This document shows, piece after piece, positions 44,957 through 56,600 of a DNA stretch of 64,000 bases. Source of the stretch: Helicoverpa zea (Eukaryota > Arthropoda > Insecta > Lepidoptera > Noctuidae); assembly GCF_022581195.2 (NCBI RefSeq), contig NC_061462.1:806001-870000 (forward strand), given 5' to 3'. The stretch's first letter is position 1. The number at the start of each line of letters is the position of its first letter. Both the position numbers and the translations under genes were made by a program. Under the pieces are notes generated by a model. The model was not told the origin of the DNA, did not search any database, and saw nothing but the letters and a program-made list of their open reading frames with translations.

Positions 44957-45024
44957 ATTCAATCGTCAAATGCGGTGTCCCTCAGGGTCATATACTAAGG
45001 CCTTTATTTGACTCCATGTTATGA
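44957..45024 (+). pseudogene. Short non-LTR reverse transcriptase relic
   Basis: The end of a 93-codon ORF (44743-45024) reads SIVKCGVPQGHILRPLFDSML. This matches RT motif B of non-LTR elements, usually C-G-V-P-Q-G-S-(I/V)-L-G-P-L-L-F, with H for S and R for G, followed by a stop. The upstream part of the ORF shows no clear motif A, and no YADD follows. It is a small decayed LINE fragment, distinct from the R1-type element downstream, whose block is SCGVPQGSVLGPLLW. Confidence 0.6.
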
Positions 45025-45517
45025 ATATAAGTCCTCTGTCACTGTTTGTGTTTTCGCAATAAACTCACAAATTCCTAAACGTTAATAAGCAAGGTAGAAT
45101 ATAGTTTAAGAGGAAATATAGTACAAGACTATGAAATAAATATGAAAACACAAATCGTCGTACCAAAGTATATCTCAAAAGCTTTACCCAAAATAAAGCA
45201 TGATATAATATTTTATTTATCTTTTAGTTGTACAAGTGATGTTGTGATAAGACAGGAGGTAGAATTAATGTGGCGTGTTATCTCACCGACCTCCATTTTG
45301 TCGTCCGCTTTGAACTAACTTATCATGGGCATCTTTATGTAAAGGAGCTTTCACAGTTTCTCGAGATTGCGTAACTTTGTGTGGAACGGAGTTTTCTAGG
45401 TCATTGTCAGGTAGAGGGAAATTCGTGAATAATCTGGCGATCATGTTGCTTGAAGCACCTGATGCCTAAAATGTTGTTAAGTCTGTGATGGTTGTTGAGA
45501 AATGGAAAAGTTTTCTA
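45025..45517. other. Unassigned AT-rich DNA
   Basis: May include the decayed remainder of the LINE relic; nothing recognisable. Confidence 0.4.
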
Positions 45518-45701
45518 TCTATACTAATATTATAAAGCTGAAGAGTTTGTTTGTTTGAACGCGCTAATCTCAGGAACTACTGGTCCGATTTGGAAATTTC
45601 TTTCAGTGTTAGATAGCCTATTTATCGAGAAAGGCTACTTTTTATCCCGGTACGGGAAGTAGTTCCCACGGGATGCGGGTAAAACCGCTGGCAGAAGCTA
45701 G
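45518..45701 (+). mobile_element. Complete non-autonomous Helitron-like unit (184 bp)
   Basis: Starts TC (TCTATACTAATATTATAAAG) right after A45517 and ends CTAG (45698-45701) right before T45702, which are the Helitron rules: 5' TC, 3' CTRR, insertion between A and T, no target duplication. A small GCGGG...CCGC stem precedes the end. The body contains GAACGCGCTAATCTCAGGAA, CTTTCAGTGTTAGATAGCC and AGTAGTTCCCACGGGATGCG. Many fragments of this family are scattered through the window (for example 7917-8035, 20308-20430, 49167-49345). No Rep/helicase source is present. Confidence 0.82.
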
Positions 45702-46654
45702 TTGTAAATAAAGAAGACCAAATACAATTAATGATTATTTATATGTAGGGCTCATTCCTTTGTCATACTTATAGTGCGATGGTTGAATTATAAAAAATCT
45801 GGGATGTGGAGTAAAGTGTTTTTATTTCCGCAAACTAATTCTAGTAGTTTGAGGTAAAATCCGAGGTAAATTACCATACCTAATTAAAGGTGCTGAAAAT
45901 CTGTTTTCTTTGAACACTGTTTCTGCCACTTTACGGTTTATTGTTTATTATTCCTAATTTCCTTTTATAAATTGGAAAGCCTTTCCCCTCAGACCATTTT
46001 GCCGTCCCATCGTTTCTTTGATAACTAAAACAAATAGATTTGAAGTCTCATTTCAAGGTTACGATGGTCGAGTCGTTGGCTTTAAATAATTTGAATTGTT
46101 CATCTTTTATGTATTTCAATTTGTGAGAGCTCTTGAATATCTTAAATACTTGTAATAACATGAATTAATTAAGTTATAATTGATGTAGTTATTTGTAGAA
46201 TTATTATCGTGTTTCCACTCGAGTTACAAGCTTCACGACTTCATTTGTTTTAGAGTAGGCAAAGTTGTGCCACGTGATAACTTAGCACCGACGTAACACA
46301 TAAGATTATAGGTAAAGTACTGTTAGTATATTGTACAAACTTGTAGCAATTGCAACCACAAACCAACGAGAACTTTATATACTTCACCTCATAAACAACC
46401 AAAAAATATCTGCCCCTTTATTTTAATATTCATTCGACTCACATTACGTAGACTGGAAATGCTAGAAATTATCCGTCCCACGAAAACAATGGTCTTTGAT
46501 ATTCTAAAGCTTGTGCCTGACACACTGGACAGCTGGACGGTTGGACATTCTATGATATGACCACAGAGATATAAGATTAAGCGCTTTCAAGCAATGAATA
46601 ATCTAGGTAGGACCAGTTCTACGTATTTCGAGAGATATATTATTTTTCAAGTAA
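45702..46654. other. Unassigned AT-rich DNA
   Basis: No feature seen. Confidence 0.45.
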
Positions 46655-46880
46655 TCGGCCTAGCCTTTTCCTAACTGTGTTGGGGTCGGTTTCCAATCCA
46701 ATCGGATGCAGCTGAACCAGTGTTTAACAAGGAGCGACTGCCTATCTAACCTCCTCAACCCAGTCACGCGGGCAACCCAATACCCCTAGATAAGACTCGT
46801 GGTCAGACTTACTGGCTTCTGAATACCCGTAACGACTGCCAAAGATGTTCAATGATAACCTTTGTGTGTAATTTACAAGT
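46655..46880 (+). repeat. GTCGGCTTCCAG-family repeat, best-preserved copy
   Basis: Runs CCTAGCCTTTTCCTAACTGT, GTTGGGGTCGGTTTCCAATC, CAGTGTTTAACAAGGAGCGA, CTGCCTATCTAACCTCCTCA, CAACCCAATACCCCTAGATA, ACTTACTGGCTTCTGAATAC, CGTAACGACTGCCAAAGATG and TTCAATGA. Confidence 0.8.
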
Positions 46881-49166
46881 AACTATAAAACACAAAAAAT
46901 AATTGAGGTACTCTACTGCCTTCCTTATTTTCAGTAACTAAATGTTTATTTAGAGTTGTTTTTTCAAGTAACTGATTTCGTAAGCCGAGTCCCAGTTGGG
47001 CGCCAATTTCACAACTCTTTCAAAATCCGTAATGGGTTCGATGATTAAATAAATATAGTTTTCTTAAAGAAAAATAAAGGTAGAACTACCTTCTGAAGTA
47101 AAGTGTAATAATTGGACCATTTTTTCAAATGCGAGGATTTAAAGGAAAAAATATAAGCGGTGAGGTATAATACTAAAGATAGGCCGCGAATTCGAAGGTA
47201 AAAGCTAAACGGTTCAATCGTTATCTTTTCTTTATGTTTGTAAGTGTTTTTAGAGGAAAATGAAACAAAATAATAAAAAAGTTCAAAAATGTTTTATATT
47301 TAATCCTTACATTGTACCTACCTACAGTCGATAGGGTCAAAAGTAATTATAATAGTGTATATTATGAGTTCATTACGAGCATCACGAAAGGTACACTATC
47401 ATAGGCATTATGCAGATTAACAAATATACACAAAACCAGGTTTTAGTTTCAGAAAAGTTTTTCATCGGTTAGTTCGAGTCCTAGTGGTATTTCCTGAGAT
47501 TAGCACTTTCATACAAACAAACAATAAGACTCCAGCTTCATTATACTAACTAAACTCGTCTAAACCATGTGGTATCGTAACATTAAAATAACTAACCTCT
47601 GGCTATTTTGTCAAACATTACCCATAGGTAACATGGTAAAGGGGCCAAAAGCAATCACGTTTTCCGAGAAATTTCATCAGTACTGTTCCATGAATACGGT
47701 TTTCAGCTACCTGCATATTTTGTTTTAAAATCCCATTTCCGTATTATTGAAATAAGTATGGTTTTCATGCGGTTTTTCCAAGTATCTTCATTTATGGGTA
47801 GTTTAAGCTGACTGGGTGGAATAATTTCTGGAATCTTCTTCCCGCGTTTGCTTCATTAATTTTCATAAAATAATGTTATTATGTAAAGGGATCATTTTGA
47901 CAGATAACGCAATGAAGCAAAAACCATTTGATGGCAATTTATAAGGGCTACTTTTTATCTACATATATGGAGGAAAAGTAGCCTGTAGCATTCCTCAACA
48001 TCTATCTATAATTAGCGTTTAAATAAAATTAAACCAACTTTTTAATATTACTATAAACTTATGAAACATTTTACTTACAAGGCAAACCTCGTACAAGACC
48101 TAGTTTTATTAAGCTCAGTACAAATTTGTGGAAATTTCGACAAGTTTCAGCGGCTATTCTGGAAGTACCAAACTATCTAAGTTTTAACATAAGTATGGCC
48201 GGTTTAACGTCTTCCAAACTTGAACAGTTCCGATGCTCTAGCGCTATGAAATATTATAAAGCCTTATATTAATATACGAACAGTTATTTTCCCAGTTATA
48301 TTCTTACCAAACTTAATAAAACAGTTAAGATGCTGTCTACTCATTGAAATAACTTTTGAGCCCACCATTATACCCACTTTTGAAACAACCTGTAGATAAA
48401 ATAGCATCAAAGGCCTCCATAAACTTCAGATCTTTTATCTAAGAACATCAAAGCCATCAAAATACGACATCAAAGATAAAAACATCGAACTTTCTAGAAG
48501 TTGGAAAACATTTTCTTATCAATTCTTGGTAGCAACATGTATAAGAGCATCGTGGTCTAATAAATCCAGCATAAAGCGCTTTACACCGCTGCCTGTAGGA
48601 TATCGGGAAAGCCACTTACTACAGCTTACATAACTGAGTGCATTTGGCGAGCCTCGCTGCAGCAAAATGTGGATGCGGTTTTAATAGGGCTGCTACAAAC
48701 TATTCAAATTGTAAATTCTCCTATTCCATTTCGTATTCATAAATGTTGAATTTGTTTCTGAAAGGATGATGTTGCTCAAACAGTGTTTAATGTACAAGAA
48801 AAATCTAGTAGCGTTGAATAAAAATGTTTTGCTCGAATTTTCTTTTGCTTACGTTTTTTTCGGTATCTTTTCGTATTTATTTTTTATACTCGCATTATTA
48901 TTTTACGAGCAACAAAATGAAATATTCGACAATCTGAGCATCGAATAGAAAAATATGACATCGCAATGAATATTGGAGCGTTGTTGATTTAAATGGTATA
49001 TGAATACATTGGGTGACAACCCTGGCGTGTCGTGGGTGTCTATAGGGCTGGCAACGTACAACAATTAACATAATGCATTAACGTTATCTGCCTGAGCAAT
49101 TAACTCACACACTTCATTTACCTACATTTATATTGAGCCATTTGGCAACTTTTATTAAGATTTATT
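46881..49166. other. Unassigned, with a Helitron-like fragment (-) at 47470-47553
   Basis: The fragment reads, on the minus strand, TTGTTTGTTTGTATGAAAGT then GCTAATCTCAGGAAATACCA. An AGGGCTGGCAACG word at 49043 may be a hAT-end relic. A 60-codon Phe-rich ORF at 48766-48948 is not supported as a gene. Confidence 0.4.
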
Positions 49167-49345
49167 TAGCTTCCGCTGGTGGTTTCAGCCGCGTCCCGTG
49201 GGAACAACTTCATGCGCCCGGATAAAATTAGCTTGATAAATGGGCCACCTTGCACTGAAATAATTATGATAATGTTCTCATGGTTTCTGAGATAAGCGCG
49301 TTCAATCAAACAAACCCTTCAGCTTTATAATATCAGTAATTAGTA
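49167..49345 (-). mobile_element. Helitron-like unit, minus strand, nearly full length
   Basis: Reverse-complemented, it begins near ACTGATATTATAAAGCTGAA, then GGGTTTGTTTGATTGAACGC, ends with CGGCTGAAACCACCAGCGGA and AGCTAAAT, so the CTAG end is degraded to CTAA. The block order equals that of 45518-45701. Confidence 0.65.
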
Positions 49346-49641
49346 TGTCATAGTTGTAGTAGACATGTCATCGACACGAAAGAAGATGAAGAAAAAGTAT
49401 AAGGTTGTTAGTTTTCTTTCAAATTTACTTGATATTTTTAACTATGAAATAAATCAATTAAGCTCCTAAACAAAACTAAATAGCTTTTCCCCAATCAAAT
49501 CTTACACGTGCAAGTTTTGCATAATGGACATCATAATCGACTACTACTAATTAGTAGACACGTGAATCATTAATGTGCCTATCATAGTAAAACTAATTAT
49601 ATCAAATATCAGAATTGTCAGAATTAGATTAATCTCAGCTA

Positions 49642-49715
49642 TCTATACTAATATTGTAAAACTGAAGAGTTTGTTTGTTTGCTTGAACGCTCTAATCTCA
49701 AAAATCTGTTGCCAC
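49642..49715 (+). mobile_element. Helitron-like 5' fragment
   Basis: TCTATACTAATATTGTAAAA after an A, followed by CTGAAGAGTTTGTTTGTTTG and GAACGCTCTAATCTCAAAAA; the rest is missing. Confidence 0.65.
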
Positions 49716-52091
49716 ATTAATTCACTCGCAAAATAAGCCATTACCTTTCTACATCCAAATTAGGTAGGTATACATATCTACAATGATGAATTACATAGAT
49801 CAGATTAATGTACTTTCAAATTCAAATAATATATCGTATAAACCTCAACAGAGTAAACGGAGAAAAGGTGTCACATATGTAGTGGGCAATAGGACTTAGA
49901 AGCTAAAATCAGTCATCCTGGTTATATGTTCTGAAGACCTCCTTAAGCATAGTAAGGTACTTCAGCTTCAGAACTTACTTTTTCTCGGAATGATTGTAAG
50001 GCATTTTTTGCGAATTCTTTTAAATATTACATGAATTATTCATGAAATCTTGGAGTTTTCAAGGAATGAAGAAGCGCTGTCTTCTGTAGGTGAGCAGTTA
50101 TAGGAAATATTATCATTTTAAGTTATTTGTTTTGCTGTGTTGTAAGTTACCTATTACAAGGATAATATGTAGCTTTTGATGTGGTAGTATGACTTCCAGG
50201 AATGTAATATTACCATCACTACGCTATATTTTCTATGGACATTTTACCACAATTCAACTTTACCAAATGCAAAGTTTGAATCAATTTAAATTCAAATCCA
50301 AAAAAGGTTTTTATACGAATCACAAAATAATTTATTTTCAGAACAAATTCCACTGTCTATAAATATTTCACATCGGAATTTAAAGTGGTCCATAATATCT
50401 TCGGAATTCTACTAAAAATTCCACGATCCACTATCAGAATTAAAATACTCGAACAAATGTACATTTCAGCGAGTTTCGAAGTTGGCATCCTTCAATCCCC
50501 GACTTTGCATGTTAAGAGTGTACGTTCCGTTTTACTCGATTTTCTTTCGCAAGCCGCAGCTGGCGCGTTATACTGAATTATGAATGGCGTTCCTTGTTAC
50601 GGAACGTTTTTATAACAAGTTTGTATCTTGCGACCCTGTGGTCTGACGAGCGAGTGAATTGTTAGAGGATTTGTGGCTTTGTAGGTGTTTCGTGGTTTTT
50701 GCGAACTAATTCTCGGGGATGTTGTATGCCTTGTTTGGATTAGGAGCGTAATTTTGCTGGGTGAAGTATTTTTAATGTAGTTTGTTACTGCATCTTCAAA
50801 AAGAATATTAACGCCATGGTGGTAATTAGATACTATTGCCATAATTGCTTTTTCTGAAATCGTATTTTTCGTTCTTTTTGAATATATTTTATGTCATAAA
50901 TCCATCCAATAGATTTTAAAAACACCAGTGGCAAACATAGTTTTCTTAAAAAGAATTCACCAAAAAATTGAACATCATGTAAGTGCTCTTGTTCTAAAAT
51001 ATTCTCACTTTGCTCGACTTGACAGGGATCATATGTCTCAGCGTACATACGAAGCGAAGTGTTTCACCCACATCTGAGTGCGACTCACATTTGTTCACCC
51101 ACTCCCGAGTCAAGTGGACTTAGGTATACGCGAACTTTCCAGACGCCATATATTTAGGTCTGTAGGTACTCTGTATTAAAAGTAATATCTATCGATATTG
51201 CTATTAGATTATGTTTGTTTAAAAAGTTTCTTTAGATATTAAGTTGGGTTCTGTTCGTTCGTATGTTATAAGTTTTATAAAGGTTTAATGTGTTTTATTG
51301 TTGTTTGTGTACTGGCACGTGGCACGTTTTATAAGAAGCTGTGTTCTACAGTGCTTTCAGTGGATGTTCTGTTCGATTTTTCCAAGTTGGTCTTGCGGGC
51401 GGTGTAGCTCGTATATAAGTGGCAACAAAAAATTAAGACATGTGAAATCGCGCAACCGGTTTATTGTTAGAAAGTGTCAATATTCCGAACGAAAAAACCG
51501 CTGGAAAAAAATGAAGCGTAATAAACACTAAAGCCTTCAGTTCAATGTTTAACTTACTACTCTACTATTTTACCAACTAACCAATGAAGAGGAACAACTA
51601 AAATAACATTATGAAGCAGTGAATATAATAACAGCGCGAAGTTTGAAGCAGGTCTCGTTGAGCAAACAAAGTTGATCGATGCGCCCTCAGCACTTGACTA
51701 ATGACGTTTAGTGTACACATACTGTTTGCCTTACTCTCTTCTGTATTGTAATTCACGAGTTAGTGAAGTTTCTTACTTGCATACCTTTTTCTTATGGAGT
51801 GTATATTTTGTTTATTTAAATCTTTTTTAGGGGAAGAACTTCGTTTACAAAAAAAATGCCAAGCCAAAATTATAAGTTTCAGATTTCAGAATGACAAGTT
51901 CATCCGTTACTGATCTGTTCATACGAGACTTAAGTTTCCGATTCTATGGTCGCCTTCAGAGGGTGTTCTCAATTAGAAAATAAAGTTAATGTGCACCATT
52001 TTTACTCCCATTTTCTTTCTTCGTTTTCTATTGCAAACTACGGAGAAACAATATCTTCCAGATAGCTGTCAGCATTTTCTTAATCTGTCTT
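49716..52091. other. Unassigned AT-rich DNA left of the LINE
   Basis: Only short ORFs without domains. It is the pre-insertion host sequence of the LINE on this side. Confidence 0.45.
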
Positions 52092-52107
52092 AAGTAATCT
52101 TTCCACA
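52092..52107 (+). repeat. LINE target-site duplication, left copy (16 bp)
   Basis: AAGTAATCTTTCCACA, identical to 57188-57203 directly after the poly(A) tail (the first one or two A's are ambiguous with the tail). This fixes the element's limits and shows target-primed integration. Confidence 0.93.
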
Positions 52108-53691
52108 TCAAAGAGCGATCTGGCCAAGCTGCAAGAGGAAGTGGCTCGTCTCACGGCCGCCCTGAACTCGCTCCTGGAGGAGAACAGGAGTCTCCGGGCG
52201 GACCTTAGAAAGATGAGAGAGCAGGAGGCCGAACGCAGCGGGACCACTTCACAGCGGCCGCAGTCCTCCCCGGTGGAGAGCCAGGTCCTAGCCCTGGTTC
52301 GGCAGGAGATGGCGGCCTTCCAGGCCCGTTTCTCCGTCCTGGAGGGCAGGGTCCTACGGCCTCCCCTCGCGGCGCCGAAGCCCCCAGCGGCCCAAAGGGC
52401 CTCTTATGCGGCTGCGGCTGCAGCGGCACCCCCGCCCAGAAGGGGACCGCCGAACAAGCCACCTGTGGCGGCGCCGAGCGGGCCGCCCAGGAAGGCGGCT
52501 GCCCAGCCAAAGCCCAAGGCCGCAACAGCGGTCCAGGCGCAAAGGACCCCGGTGCCAACACCAGCACCGGTTCCGTCGTCGGCACCAGTGGCGAAACGCC
52601 CTCCGAAGCCGACTCCATCTGCGGCCCCTACCTCTCCTGCCACTCAGTCCGAGTGGCAGGTGGTGGGGGAAAAGAAAGAGAGACGGAGGGCGGCCAAGGC
52701 GGCCAGAAAGAAGGCCCAAAGGCAGCGTCGCAAGGAGCGAGCCGCCGCGGCGCAGCTCCGCGCCCCCAAGACCGCGGCTGTAGTAGTTACACTACAGCCG
52801 GACGCGGTCAAGAGGGGCGTGTCGTACCGCGACGTACTCGCCCAAGCTAAAGTGGCGGTGAACCTGCAGGAGCTAGGTATCACCTCCGGCCTCCGGCTCA
52901 GGGTGACCGCAACGGGCGCCCGAATGCTGGAGGTCCCAGGAGCGGCCAGTGGGCCCGCCGCAGACGCTCTAGCCGAGAGGCTCAGGGCGTCCATAAGTGC
53001 GGACGATGCCCGAGTCTCCAGGCCCCACAAGTGCGCGGATCTGCGCATCATGGGCCTGGACGACTCAGTTACTGCAGAGGAGGTGGTGGCCGCCGTCGCT
53101 AGGACGGGTGGGTGCTCCGCCGACGAAGTGAAGGCGGGCACCATACGTCCCGACTTCAGGGGCACGTGCACCATCACGGTGAGCTGCCCCGTGACGGCGG
53201 CCAAGAACATCGTCGACGGCCGAAGATTGCTGGTTGGCTGGGTGTCGGCGCAGGTCAAGCTGCTAGACCCCAGACCGCTGAGGTGCTTCCGATGCCACGT
53301 CGGGCATCATGTGGGTGTTCGTTGCACCTCGGAGGTCGACCGCAGCGCCCTCTGCTTCCGCTGCGGTCAGCCCGGACACAAGGCCGTGGCTTGTAGCGCC
53401 GCGCCGCACTGCACTGTGTGCGCGGCAGCTGGCAAGCCGGCCGAACACCGGGCAGGGAGCAAGTCCTGTGCCCCACCCGCCAAGACCAAGAGTAAGGGCA
53501 AGGGCCGGCCGTCCGTCGCCGCCACCACCACCACCTCCGCAGTGGCCACCACCGCAGCTCCTGCGGCCGCCGCCGCCTCCAACGCTGCCGCCGCCTCCAA
53601 CGCTGCCGCCGCTGTCAACGCCGTCGCCACTGTTGCTGTCGCAGCGCCCGTGTCGGCGTCTCAAGAGGAGGAAGACGTGATGGAGTGCTAG
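52108..53691 (+). CDS. LINE ORF1 (gag-like RNA-binding protein), 5'-partial
   Basis: The frame is open from the element's first base to TAG at 53689-53691 (527 codons) and has no early ATG, as expected for a 5' truncation. Counting the GTG at 52141 as residue 1, the N-terminus is a coiled coil (LAKLQEEVARLTAALNSLLE straddling that point), which typically mediates self-association. An Ala/Pro-rich basic linker follows, with KKERRRAAKAARKKAQRQRR near 178-197. Next is an RRM-like segment (from about 298, KCADLRIMGLDDSVTAEEVV). Three zinc knuckles follow: CX2CX4HX4C at 382 (CFRCHVGHHVGVRC), the same spacing at 405 (CFRCGQPGHKAVAC) and CX2CX8HX6C at 424. The tail is Ala-rich and ends in acidic EEEDVMEC. 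ORF1 proteins of this clade bind element RNA and form the RNP used in reverse transcription. It overlaps ORF2 by about 11 bases in another frame. Confidence 0.92.
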   Translation, partial: SKSDLAKLQEEVARLTAALNSLLEENRSLRADLRKMREQEAERSGTTSQRPQSSPVESQVLALVRQEMAAFQARFSVLEGRVLRPPLAAPKPPAAQRASYAAAAAAAPPPRRGPPNKPPVAAPSGPPRKAAAQPKPKAATAVQAQRTPVPTPAPVPSSAPVAKRPPKPTPSAAPTSPATQSEWQVVGEKKERRRAAKAARKKAQRQRRKERAAAAQLRAPKTAAVVVTLQPDAVKRGVSYRDVLAQAKVAVNLQELGITSGLRLRVTATGARMLEVPGAASGPAADALAERLRASISADDARVSRPHKCADLRIMGLDDSVTAEEVVAAVARTGGCSADEVKAGTIRPDFRGTCTITVSCPVTAAKNIVDGRRLLVGWVSAQVKLLDPRPLRCFRCHVGHHVGVRCTSEVDRSALCFRCGQPGHKAVACSAAPHCTVCAAAGKPAEHRAGSKSCAPPAKTKSKGKGRPSVAATTTTSAVATTAAPAAAAASNAAAASNAAAAVNAVATVAVAAPVSASQEEEDVMEC

Positions 53692-56600
53692 TCTGGCTCC
53701 ATTACGCTTCCTCCAGGCGAACATCAACCACTGCGCCCGTGCCCAGGATCTGTTGCTCCAAAGCATGGCGCAGTGGTCGATCAACATCGCCGTGGTCGCT
53801 GAGCCGTACTTTGTCCTTCCCAGGGATGACTGGGTTAAGGACCTTAGCGGCTCAGTGACCATCATATCGTCGGCCGCCGCTGGTACCACTTCCCTCGAAG
53901 GGGTGAAGAGTGGAAGGGGTTGCGTCGCAGCACGGTTCGGGGAGATAGTCGTCGTGGGGGTGTACTTCTCCCCGAGCCGAACTCTCGCCGAGTTCCACAA
54001 CTCCCTCCTGGAGTTGTCCGTCGTCGTCGGAAGTTATTCCCTCCCCGTGATAGTGTTAGGGGACTTCAACGCCAAGAACTTGGCCTGGGGTTCCCGACGC
54101 ACAGATGCACGGGGTAGGATGGTGGAGGACTGGGCGCTGGAAGCAGGCCTGGTCGTCCTCAATCGGGGTTCTGTCCCCACGTGTGTACGGATGCGCGGCG
54201 AGTCAGTAGTGGACATCTCGTTCGCCAGCCCCGCTCTGCTGCCGCGTGTCTTTGACTGGCGCGTGGAGGAGAGGGTGGAGACCTACTCCGATCACCGGTA
54301 CATCCGGTTTGACGTCTCCGCCCAGAACCCTAGCGCGCCGGTCCTGCAGACCCCGAGTGGTCCACGTTGGGCGCTGAGGCACCTTGACCGGGAGCTTCTC
54401 CTGGAAGCCTCAGTCGTGCAGGCCTGGGTGTCATCACCGGACAGGCCCGCCGACATCAACGACGAGGCGGAGTGGTTCCGGGAGACCATGTCCGATATTT
54501 GTGACGTGGCCATGCCCCGAGCCCCGCCAGGACGCGCCCGACGCCAGGTGTACTGGTGGTCTTGCGAGATCGCCGCCCTTCGAGAGGCGTGCGTCGCTGC
54601 GAGGCACCTGTACACCAGACACCGCAGGCTGCGCATCCGCCCTCCGGATGCATAAGCCAGGGAAGCAGAGCTGTACGAGGGATACAGAGCTGCGAAGACC
54701 GCCCTCCAATTGGCCATCATCCAGGCCAAGGAGGTGGCCAATGCCGAGTTGCTGGGGTCTCTGGACAGGGACCCGTGGGGGCGCCCGTACAAAATGGTGC
54801 GGGGCAAGCTCCGCCCATGGGCCCCCCCGCTGACACAGAGCCTTCGGCCTCAGCTGGTGGAGGAGGTGGTGAGCGCTCTGTTCCCTTCGCGCGGGGAACA
54901 CTCTCCCCCGCCCATGTCTCTGCAACCCGCTGTGTCAAGCACGGACCACACTTCCGACGACGACGATGTCCCCGAGGTGACTGGGGTGGACCTGAGAGTG
55001 GCGGTGGCTAGGCTGAAAGCCAAAAACACCGCCCCAGGGCCTGATGGCCTGCCTGGCAAGGCCTGGGTCCTGGCCCTTGAGGCTCTCGGGCCTCGACTTA
55101 GGGGGCTTCTCAGCGCATGTTTGGAGAGGGGCCAGTTCCCACTTCGTTGGAAGACAGGGAAACTGGTCCTCATACGGAAGCCGGGGCGCCCTGCGGACTC
55201 TCCGTCCGCATACCGGCCTATCGTGTTGCTCGACGAGGTGGGCAAGCTCTTTGAGCGAGTTGTCGCACACCGCCTCGTTGCGCACCTTGGGGGGATAGGG
55301 CCGGACCTTGCGGACCACCAGTTCGGATTCCGCAAGGGGCGCTCAACGGTGGACGCCATCATGCGCGTGAGAGCTCTCACGACGGGGGATGCTGTGTCCC
55401 GGGGGGGGGTCGTCTTGGCGGTGTCTCTTGACATCGCCAACGCCTTCAACACCCTTCCCTGGAGTTGCATTAGGGAGGCACTCCGGTATCACCGGGTGCC
55501 GACCTACCTTCGTCGCGTGGTCGAGGCCTATCTGTCGGATAGGTCCATCATTTACCCTGATCACAACGGGGAATGGAACCGGCGAGAAATGTCGTGCGGT
55601 GTTCCTCAGGGGTCGGTACTGGGGCCGCTCTTGTGGAACATCGGCTACGACTGGGTGCTGCGCGCCGACCTCCCTAGCGGCGTCAGCGTGGTCTGCTACG
55701 CTGACGACACGCTGGTTCTGGCACAAGGGAGGTCGCACCAGGAGGCGGCCGACATAATGACGCGCGGGGTTGCGACAGTCATCGAGAGGATCCAGCTGCT
55801 GGGCCTGGAGGTGGCCTTGCACAAATCCGAGGCCATGTGCTTTCATGGGCTTCGGAACGCGCCACCTTCAGGCTCCCAAGTCACGGTGGGGGGGGTTACC
55901 ATCGGCGTCGGGAGGGCGATGAGGTACCTGGGACTCGTCCTCGACGGCCGGCGGAACTTCGTCGAGCATTTCCGACGTTTGGGCCCCAAACTGGAGAAGG
56001 CAGGTGCTGCATTCAAGCGGCTCCTGCCCAACCTGGGCGGCCCAAACGCCCCCTGCCGCAGACTCTACGCGGGGGTCATGCGGTCCATGGCCCTTTACGG
56101 GGCCCCGGTATGGGCACGTTCGGTACGGCCGCGGGCTTTACACTACCTGAACGTGCCCCAAAGGGTGATAGCCATTAGGCTAATCCGGGGGTACCGCACG
56201 ATTTCCCGCGAAGCAGCTGGCCTACTTGCTGGACTGCCACCGTGGGATCTGGAGGCGAGGGTCTTCTTGCGCCTGTACGACTGGCGCGAGGAGGCTCAGC
56301 GCCGGGGAGAAACCCCGTTGCCGCGGCAAGTTGTCGCGCAGCGGGCGGAGCTCCGGCGCGATCTCATGGTGGCCTGGAGGGAGCGACTGTCGCAACCCAG
56401 TGCAGGGCACGCCACCATCGTGGCGGTAAGTCCCCTCTTTGAGGAGTGGCTCGGGAGGAGTCACGGCGCCCTCACGTACCGCATGACGCAGGTCCTCACC
56501 GGACACGGTTGTTTCGGGAGGTACCTGCACCGCATCGGTCGTGAGGAGGCGCCCGGGTGTCACCATTGTGCGGACAGCCCCGAGGACACTGTGGACCACA

